Part shown: piece by piece, positions 58,392 to 64,000 of the stretch | Numbering within the stretch: the first letter of the stretch is position 1 | Layout: every line of letters begins with the position of its first letter | Assembly: GCF_018882205.1 (NCBI RefSeq) | Contig: NZ_JACVOU010000003.1 | Span: forward strand, 248,001 to 312,000 | From: Polynucleobacter bastaniensis | Lineage (GTDB): Bacteria; Pseudomonadota; Gammaproteobacteria; Burkholderiales; Burkholderiaceae | Length of the DNA stretch: 64,000 nucleotides | Direction: 5' to 3' | The notes under the pieces: model-generated | Database searches by the model: none | Told to the model about the DNA's origin: nothing | What the model saw: the letters and a program-made list of their open reading frames with translations, nothing else | Translations under genes and position numbers: made by a program

Positions 58392-59102
58392 TTAAAAGGT
58401 GATCCTACTCACGCCAGAGGCATTGCTCACCAACAAAATATTCGCCCTCTCTTTTGCGAATAAACCCACAGTGATTACGCCAGCGATTTGATTGATTTGT
58501 GACTCAAGAGCGATGGGATTGGCGATCTTTAAACCAGCAATATCCAAAATCCAGCCGCCGTTATCGGTCACAAAAGCTTGGCTTGGTGTCTGACCTAAGT
58601 CTGCACGGGTCTCTTTGCTCATTCTGAGTGTGACTGTGCCGCCTAACTTAGCCAGTTCCTGAGTAACAATGCCTTTTGACAGGGGAATGATCTCCACAGG
58701 CAATGCAAAGTTACCCAATACCGGAACCTGTTTTGAGGCATCGCAGATGCAGATAAATTGCTTGGCCATGGAAGCAATAATCTTTTCGCGGGTCAAAGCA
58801 CCGCCGCCACCTTTAATCATGTAGCCAACAGGATCGATTTCATCAGCACCGTCCACATAGGCAGGTAGATGATTCACCTCGTTCGGATCTAAGACCTTAA
58901 AACCGTGCTTTAAGAGGAGTTCGGTCGTGGCATTGGAACTAGACACCGTACCAGCGAAATGATCCTTATGAGGTGCTAAGGCATCAATGAAACAATTTGC
59001 GGTAGAGCCCGTCCCGATACCCAAGATCTGCCCTGCGGGTAGCTTTAATACCTCATCCCGAGCCGCCTCACCTACTAATTGCTTTAGTTGATCTTGATTC
59101 AT
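58392..59102 (-). CDS. rpiA: ribose-5-phosphate isomerase A
   Basis: RpiA interconverts ribose 5-phosphate and ribulose 5-phosphate. The 236-residue product has GIGTGSTANCFIDAL, SSNATTELLLKHGF, YVDGADEIDPVGYMIKGGGGALTREKI in parts (YVDGADEID, KGGGGALTREK) and a C-terminal DIAGLKIANPIALE. ATG 59102 is preferred to an in-frame TTG at 59114. It is divergent from tal, another non-oxidative pentose phosphate gene, across 110 bp. Confidence 0.97.
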   Translation of the reverse strand: MNQDQLKQLVGEAARDEVLKLPAGQILGIGTGSTANCFIDALAPHKDHFAGTVSSSNATTELLLKHGFKVLDPNEVNHLPAYVDGADEIDPVGYMIKGGGGALTREKIIASMAKQFICICDASKQVPVLGNFALPVEIIPLSKGIVTQELAKLGGTVTLRMSKETRADLGQTPSQAFVTDNGGWILDIAGLKIANPIALESQINQIAGVITVGLFAKERANILLVSNASGVSRITF

Positions 59103-59153
59103 GATCTTGCCCAATATCCTTATCTGAACTGGAACAGCCTTATTTATCCATCT

Positions 59154-59163
59154 ATCATATGAT
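59154..59163. promoter_or_regulatory. palindrome between rpiA and tal
   Basis: ATCATATGAT, a perfect 10-bp palindrome, lies about midway between the divergent rpiA and tal starts (51 and 49 bp away). An operator shared by both genes is possible, but a 10-bp AT-rich palindrome can arise by chance. Confidence 0.3.
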
Positions 59164-59212
59164 ATTCAATCTATATCACCTGATTAATTCATCGAGAGTA
59201 TTGCCAATAGCC

Positions 59213-60181
59213 ATGACATCACCTGCAAGCGCACTGAGCCAACTCAAACAATTTACTACCGTCGTGGCCGATACCGGCGACTTTGAACGTATGCGGGAAT
59301 ACCAACCGCAAGACGCCACTACCAATCCCTCCCTCATCCTGAAGGCTGCGCAACAAGCCAACTATCAGGCTTTGGTAAATCAGGTCAAATCAGCGCATCC
59401 TGGCTTAAAACCTGTCGATTTAGTCGACCATATCCTAGTTGCTTTTGGTCTAGAGATTTTGAAGATCGTCCCGGGCAGAGTTTCGACTGAAGTTGATGCC
59501 CGCCTCTCCTTTAATACTCTGGCAACGATTAAGAAGGCTCAGCACCTCATCTCGCTATATGAATCACATGGGATCGACCGTAAACGTGTCTTGATTAAGC
59601 TTGCTGGTACATGGGAAGGAATTGAGGCAGCGAGAGCTTTAGAGGCGGAAGGCATTCATTGCAATATGACGCTGCTCTTCTCTTTGGTACAAGCGGCGGC
59701 TTGCGGTGCAGTCAATGCGAAATTGATTTCCCCTTTTGTAGGGCGCATCACCGACTGGCATAAAACAAAACTTGGCAGTAATTGGAGCGATGAAAACAAT
59801 GGCGGAGCAAATGATCCTGGCGTTACCTCGGTCAAGCGTATCTTCCACTATTACAAACACTTCGGAATCAGTACCGAGATCATGGGGGCCAGCTTCCGTA
59901 ATACCAGTCAAATATTAGAGCTAGCTGGATGTGACTTATTGACTATTAGCCCTGAGCTATTGGGCGATCTACAGAAAAGTACTGCTGTGGTCGAGAAAAA
60001 GCTGAATGCCAGTAATGCAACTAGCGCGCTTGCCAGCGAAAATATCCTAGCACTCAAGCTAGATGAATCGAACTTTAGATTGCAGTTAAATAATGATGCG
60101 ATGGCAACTGAAAAACTAGCTGAAGGGATTAGAAATTTCTGTATCGATACTGAGAAACTCGAAGCGCTCTTAAGTCACTAA
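59213..60181 (+). CDS. tal: transaldolase (TalB type)
   Basis: Transaldolase moves a dihydroxyacetone unit between sugar phosphates. The 322-residue class I enzyme has [16 protein letters not shown], the [11 protein letters not shown] segment, the Schiff-base lysine in [29 protein letters not shown] and [20 protein letters not shown] 59213 matches the family start; the longer frame adds 18 residues of non-conserved sequence. No strong ribosome site is seen. Confidence 0.97.
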   Translation: MTSPASALSQLKQFTTVVADTGDFERMREYQPQDATTNPSLILKAAQQANYQALVNQVKSAHPGLKPVDLVDHILVAFGLEILKIVPGRVSTEVDARLSFNTLATIKKAQHLISLYESHGIDRKRVLIKLAGTWEGIEAARALEAEGIHCNMTLLFSLVQAAACGAVNAKLISPFVGRITDWHKTKLGSNWSDENNGGANDPGVTSVKRIFHYYKHFGISTEIMGASFRNTSQILELAGCDLLTISPELLGDLQKSTAVVEKKLNASNATSALASENILALKLDESNFRLQLNNDAMATEKLAEGIRNFCIDTEKLEALLSH

Positions 60182-60211
60182 TTCTGTAAATTGCTAGATT
60201 GAGGAGTCGAG

Positions 60212-60634
60212 ATGATTATTCACTGCCCGCATTGCAATAAAGGAAATCGTGTTCCAGCTGAAAAGCTCAATCAAACGCCTATCTGTGGAGCCTGTCAACA
60301 AGAACTCCTATCACTTCCGATTAACGCCACAGCAGCTAACTTTAGCGAACTGGTAACTCAATCCACAATACCAGTCGTAGTGGATTTCTGGGCACCATGG
60401 TGTGGGCCATGCAAGATGTTTAGTCCGACCTTTCAGGCAAGTGCTAGCACTAATGCAAATCAAGTCTTGTTTGTCAAAGTCAATACCGAGGCAGAGCAAG
60501 TACTCGGATCGCAATGGAATATTCGCTCAATCCCAACCCTAGCAGGATTTAAGGATGGCAAAGAAGTGTACCGTATTAGCGGTGCTCTACCGCCAGCTCA
60601 ACTAGAGCAATTTGTAAAGCAATTAATTGGTTGA
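60212..60634 (+). CDS. trxC: thioredoxin 2 (TrxC) with N-terminal zinc motif
   Basis: TrxC is a cytoplasmic disulfide reductase with a zinc-binding extension. The 140-residue protein has Cys5, Cys8, Cys25 and Cys28 (CPHC and CGAC) for zinc, then a thioredoxin domain with active site WCGPC (Cys64, Cys67), cis-Pro in SIPTLAGFKDGKEV and length equal to E. coli TrxC. A GAGGAG ribosome site precedes the ATG. Convergent with rlmB across 17 bp. Confidence 0.97.
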   Translation: MIIHCPHCNKGNRVPAEKLNQTPICGACQQELLSLPINATAANFSELVTQSTIPVVVDFWAPWCGPCKMFSPTFQASASTNANQVLFVKVNTEAEQVLGSQWNIRSIPTLAGFKDGKEVYRISGALPPAQLEQFVKQLIG

Positions 60635-60651
60635 GCCAGTGAGTGGCCTTG

Positions 60652-61407
60652 CTATTTAGGCTCTTTGGATAAACGCTGTCTTAGCGCCTCATATAAGCAG
60701 ACGCCACTGGCAACGGATACGTTCAGACTCTCTACGACACCCTTCATCGGAATACGTACCAACTCATCACAAGTCTCACGGGTTAAGCGGCGCATGCCCT
60801 CACCCTCTGCACCCATAACAATACCTATGGGACCGGTCAGATCTAAATCGTAGATCGATTTTTCAGCTTCATCATCAGTGCCGATGAGCCAAACACCCGC
60901 TTCTTGCATTTCTTTCATGCTTCGAACCAGGTTGGTAACGGTAATGACAGGCATTACTTCAGAAGCACCGCTCGATACTTTGCTGACTGTGGCATTAATT
61001 GAGGCTGAACGGTCTTTAGGAATCACTACAGCATCTACACCGGCACCATCTGCCACGCGTAAGCATGCACCAAAGTTATGGGGATCAGTTACACCGTCCA
61101 AGACCAAAAACATTACCTTGCTTTGATTACTTTCCGCATCCTCTACTACCTCGGTAATAGTCCTAGCAATGGTCATCTTTTCGGCCAGTGCAACCACCCC
61201 TTGATGGCGATCATGACCTGCGAGTTTGTGAAGTCGCTCGGCATCGGCGGCATGCAGTCTTTCACCTAGAATTTCTTCAGCCTGCTTAAGAAAATCACCC
61301 ATACGGCGATCACGCCGACTGGGATCAAAATAAACTGACTTCAGACTTGCTGCATCCACTCGTAAGCGCGCTTGTACTGCATGAAAACCAACTAATATTT
61401 GCTTCAT
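60652..61407 (-). CDS. rlmB: 23S rRNA (guanosine(2251)-2'-O)-methyltransferase
   Basis: RlmB methylates the ribose of G2251 in the 23S rRNA peptidyl-transferase loop. The 251-residue SpoU-family enzyme has an N-terminal RNA-binding domain (LVGFHAVQARLR) and the trefoil-knot SAM domain with FLVLDGVTDPHNFGACLRVA in part (DGVTDPHNFGACLR), IVMGAEGEGMRRL and MKGVVESLNVSVASGV. It is 29 bp downstream of rnr, the usual rnr-rlmB pair. Confidence 0.97.
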   Translation of the reverse strand: MKQILVGFHAVQARLRVDAASLKSVYFDPSRRDRRMGDFLKQAEEILGERLHAADAERLHKLAGHDRHQGVVALAEKMTIARTITEVVEDAESNQSKVMFLVLDGVTDPHNFGACLRVADGAGVDAVVIPKDRSASINATVSKVSSGASEVMPVITVTNLVRSMKEMQEAGVWLIGTDDEAEKSIYDLDLTGPIGIVMGAEGEGMRRLTRETCDELVRIPMKGVVESLNVSVASGVCLYEALRQRLSKEPK

Positions 61408-61436
61408 CTTTACTTATCTCGATCTGATATTGCCAC

Positions 61437-63839
61437 TTATTTACGACGCGCTTTAGTAATGCGAACGGGTGGTTTTGTACCTGCAGGTTTGCCAGCAGGT
61501 CTTGTAGGCTTCCCAGACTTCGCAACTTTACTTGCGGTTCGTCCAGCTTGATTCTTAGATTGATTTGCACCCAGGTTGCCAGCAGATTTGGCAGCATTTA
61601 CATTTACACCAGAATGCTTCTGCGGTTCTTTACTACCAGGGCGGCCTTTTTTGGGTGCAGCTTTTTTATTGGGTCTACCGGTATCGCTTGCCAATATAAT
61701 TTGGCGGCGATTGGTGGTCCCACCTGGCTCTAAGCCAACCGATTTCACCAAACTAAATTCAATTTTACGAGCGTCTAGGTCTACTCGGCTGACCAATACA
61801 TGAACCCGATCACCTAAGCGATACCGAATACCCGTTCTCTCGCCACGTAATTCTTGACGGGCTTCATCGTATTGGAAGTAATCACCACCCAATTCAGTTA
61901 CATGGATCATGCCCTCAACAAAGAGATTTTCCAATTGGATGAATAAACCAAATGTAGCTACCCCAGTAACCGTGCCAGCATATTCTTGACCCAAATGATC
62001 GCGCATGTAGTAGCACTTGAGCCAAGCCTCTACATCACGAGATGCCTCATCTGCACGGCGCTCATTCGATGAGCAATGCACACCCAGCTGACCCCAAATA
62101 GGCATTGCCGCATTAGCGCCCTTAGGCAATTTAGGTAAACGCGTGCCATTAGCTGCAGCCTCCTTTGCATCGCTATGAGACTTCTTAGCATTCACGGCAT
62201 TTTCACGACCCTTACCTTTGCGTGGCAAAGTAAGATTTAATGGCACCGTTGGGGGCAATACTGGCGTATACGGTTTCTTAATGAGAATTGCTTTAATAAC
62301 GCGATGAGTCAAGAGATCGGGATAACGACGAATCGGACTTGTGAAATGAGAATACGCTCGATACGCAAGGCCAAAGTGACCCTCGTTATCAGGCTGGTAC
62401 ATAGCTTGCTGCATAGAACGCAAAACAACCGACTGCAGCATATTGGCATCAGGTCGCTCTTTGATTTCGCGCATCAGCTTGGCATAGTCTCTGGGTTTCG
62501 GCTTTTCACCACCGCCCAATGACAAACCGGAGGTACGCAAGACTTGACGCAAAGTGACCAACTTCTCTTCGGAAGGTTCACCATGAACGCGATAGAGACT
62601 GAGATGCTTATTTTTATCAATGAAATCTGCTGCACAAACGTTTGCTGTCAACATACACTCTTCAATCAAGCGGTGTGCGTCATTACGCAGACGGGGTTCA
62701 ATGCGCAAGATCTTACCCAACTCATTACTGATGATCTGGGTTTCAGTAGTTTCAAACTCGATAGCACCACGTTTTTGACGTGCGTCTAGCAAAATCTTAT
62801 ACAGGGAATAGAGATTGGTCAGTAGAGGCCTGAGCTGAGCAAAGCGTGTTGCTTCGGGGCCTTTGCTGTTCGAGAGAATCTCCCACACTATGTCATATGT
62901 AAAGCGCTGCGCAGAATGCATGACTGCGGGGTAGAACTGATAAGCCAACACTACACCACTACTATCCACTACCGAATCACACACCATGCATAAGCGATCA
63001 ACACCAGGATTCAAAGAGCAAAGGCCATTTGAGATTTTCTCTGGCAGCATCGGTATCACCCTTCTCGGGAAATACACTGAAGTCGCACGCAGAAGTCCTT
63101 CATCATCCAAAGGATGTCCTGGCTTTACATAGTGAGATACGTCAGCAATCGCGACAATCAGGCGCCAAGCCTTGCTCTTGCCGTGCATCACTGGTTCGCA
63201 ATACACCGCATCATCAAAGTCACGCGCATCAGCACCGTCAATAGTAACTAAAGGAACATCGCGCAAATCCACACGACCCTCCAAATCGGATTGCCTGACG
63301 GTATCGGGTAAGGCTTCTGCTTCTTTTTTAGCGGCCGCTGAAAATACGTGGGGTACACCATATTTACGGACAGCGATTTCGATTTCCATACCAGGGTCAT
63401 CGATCTCACCCAAAACTTCGATAACACGACCAACGGCTTGACGGTAACTATCGGGATAGTCAATGATCTCGACACTGACCACTTGACCTAATTTGGCATT
63501 ACCCTGGCCTTTTGGTGGAATCAAAATATCGTGACCAATGCGCTTGTCTTCTGGCGCAACAATCAAAACACCATTCTCATTTAAGAGCCGCCCAATGACT
63601 ACTTTATTGGCATGCAAAATGACATCCACGATCTGACCTTCAGGACGACCGCGCCGATCTGTTCCTAATACTCTGACATTGACTCTATCTGCGTGCATGA
63701 CACGGGACATTTCTCTTTCAGAAAGAAAAATATCTTCACCACCATCATCCGGGATAACAAATCCAAATCCATCTCGGTGACCCTGGACTGTACCTAAGCG
63801 GTCAGCCTCGCGTGGCACCAAGTCTTTTGCTTTACGCAT
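61437..63839 (-). CDS. rnr: ribonuclease R, lacking the N-terminal helix-turn-helix region
   Basis: RNase R is a processive 3'-5' exoribonuclease active on structured RNA. The 800-residue protein has cold-shock/OB domains (GTVQGHRDGFGFVIPDDGGEDIF in part, RLGTVQGHRDGFGFV), an RNB domain with catalytic Asp201, 207, 209 and 210 in DGADARDFDDAVY, an S1 domain (YAGTVTGVATFGLFIQLEN) and a Lys/Arg/Pro-rich tail. The start is fixed: an in-frame TAA lies directly before the ATG, which has an AAGGA ribosome site. Compared with E. coli about 80 N-terminal residues (HTH region) are absent. A basic insert of roughly 30 residues or more (near PRKGKGRENAVNAKKS) lies between THRVIKAIL and HCSSNERRADEA. Confidence 0.96.
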   Translation of the reverse strand: MRKAKDLVPREADRLGTVQGHRDGFGFVIPDDGGEDIFLSEREMSRVMHADRVNVRVLGTDRRGRPEGQIVDVILHANKVVIGRLLNENGVLIVAPEDKRIGHDILIPPKGQGNAKLGQVVSVEIIDYPDSYRQAVGRVIEVLGEIDDPGMEIEIAVRKYGVPHVFSAAAKKEAEALPDTVRQSDLEGRVDLRDVPLVTIDGADARDFDDAVYCEPVMHGKSKAWRLIVAIADVSHYVKPGHPLDDEGLLRATSVYFPRRVIPMLPEKISNGLCSLNPGVDRLCMVCDSVVDSSGVVLAYQFYPAVMHSAQRFTYDIVWEILSNSKGPEATRFAQLRPLLTNLYSLYKILLDARQKRGAIEFETTETQIISNELGKILRIEPRLRNDAHRLIEECMLTANVCAADFIDKNKHLSLYRVHGEPSEEKLVTLRQVLRTSGLSLGGGEKPKPRDYAKLMREIKERPDANMLQSVVLRSMQQAMYQPDNEGHFGLAYRAYSHFTSPIRRYPDLLTHRVIKAILIKKPYTPVLPPTVPLNLTLPRKGKGRENAVNAKKSHSDAKEAAANGTRLPKLPKGANAAMPIWGQLGVHCSSNERRADEASRDVEAWLKCYYMRDHLGQEYAGTVTGVATFGLFIQLENLFVEGMIHVTELGGDYFQYDEARQELRGERTGIRYRLGDRVHVLVSRVDLDARKIEFSLVKSVGLEPGGTTNRRQIILASDTGRPNKKAAPKKGRPGSKEPQKHSGVNVNAAKSAGNLGANQSKNQAGRTASKVAKSGKPTRPAGKPAGTKPPVRITKARRK

Positions 63840-63983
63840 TTAATTCCTTCGGCAATACATGCCTTATATTTCAATAAAAATTCTGAATTAGCCTACTGTA
63901 TCAAACCATCAAGTCTGAAGGGTGAAAGGCCAAAACGTGTGAAGAGGTGGGCCAAAAGGCACATACCTTTATAATAACGGCAT

Positions 63984-64000
63984 GCCCAGGTGGCGAAATT
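63984..64000 (+). tRNA. tRNA-Leu, 5' end only (cut by the window edge)
   Basis: The last 17 bases, GCCCAGGTGGCGAAATT, match the start of bacterial tRNA-Leu (acceptor arm followed by TGGCGAAATTGG). A TATAAT box at 63970-63975 lies at the right distance upstream, though no good -35 is seen. The anticodon is outside the window. Confidence 0.8.

Noticed and set aside
60626..60663. GAGCC...GGCTC hairpin between trxC and rlmB as a terminator
   Set aside because: Short stem, long loop and no proper T-tract on either strand.

Overview
The window is ordinary, gene-dense chromosomal DNA of a betaproteobacterium. Its moderate GC content, its gene order (sdhCDAB-sdhE-gltA-leuCDB-asd-fimV-truA; aceE-aceF-lpdA beside a phasin; glnA-ntrB-ntrC) and the Burkholderiales-type families DUF2863 and DUF3429 point to Burkholderiaceae, most likely a free-living freshwater Polynucleobacter. 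This assignment is by recognition; no database search was possible. No insertion sequence, prophage, CRISPR array or rRNA was seen. No gene-free stretch exceeds about 225 bp.

Layout. Positions 1-11827 (minus strand) form one long same-strand run: succinate dehydrogenase, citrate synthase, leucine biosynthesis with an entericidin-like lipoprotein inside it, aspartate-semialdehyde dehydrogenase, a FimV-like protein, TruA and the start of one more gene. A GntR regulator (11970-12707, minus) faces mdh (plus) across a 148 bp region with a clear dyad. Positions 13858-27574 hold a small secreted protein, DUF2863 and YaaA (minus), and then a plus-strand block of metabolic and housekeeping genes: aminotransferase, Nu-class GST, hydroxyacyl-CoA dehydrogenase, DUF3429, rarA, ppiA, pabBC, nudix, aat, bpt, pyrD and an IclR regulator. 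Positions 27603-36241 carry pbpG, an EamA transporter, a phasin, and the pyruvate dehydrogenase operon, which is divergent from a FixLJ-like two-component pair followed by folD and prlC. Positions 42709-47558 (minus) carry glnA-ntrB-ntrC-xthA, preceded by a sigma-54-like promoter and two NtrC-like sites. Positions 47756-52317 (minus) are a tight envelope-looking cluster: YVTN propeller, polysaccharide deacetylase, fatty-acid hydroxylase, EI24 membrane protein and CinA-like protein. The rest holds hrpA, argA, yggX, a probable small RNA gene, rpiA/tal, trxC, rlmB, rnr and the first 17 nt of a tRNA-Leu.

Function. The window is dominated by central carbon flow (pyruvate to acetyl-CoA, TCA steps, non-oxidative pentose phosphate steps), nitrogen assimilation and Leu/Lys/Thr/Arg precursor synthesis. 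The control regions of three metabolic loci (gntR/mdh, kinase/aceE, glnA) contain strong dyads, and two of them share a similar 19-nt element.

No obviously new multi-gene defence or mobile system is present. The best leads are an unannotated ~167 nt small RNA with its own promoter and terminator (58188-58389), a proline in the sigma-54 contact loop of NtrC, the YVTN/deacetylase/hydroxylase cluster whose deacetylase lacks a canonical metal-ligand Asp, and an RNase R without its N-terminal helix-turn-helix region.
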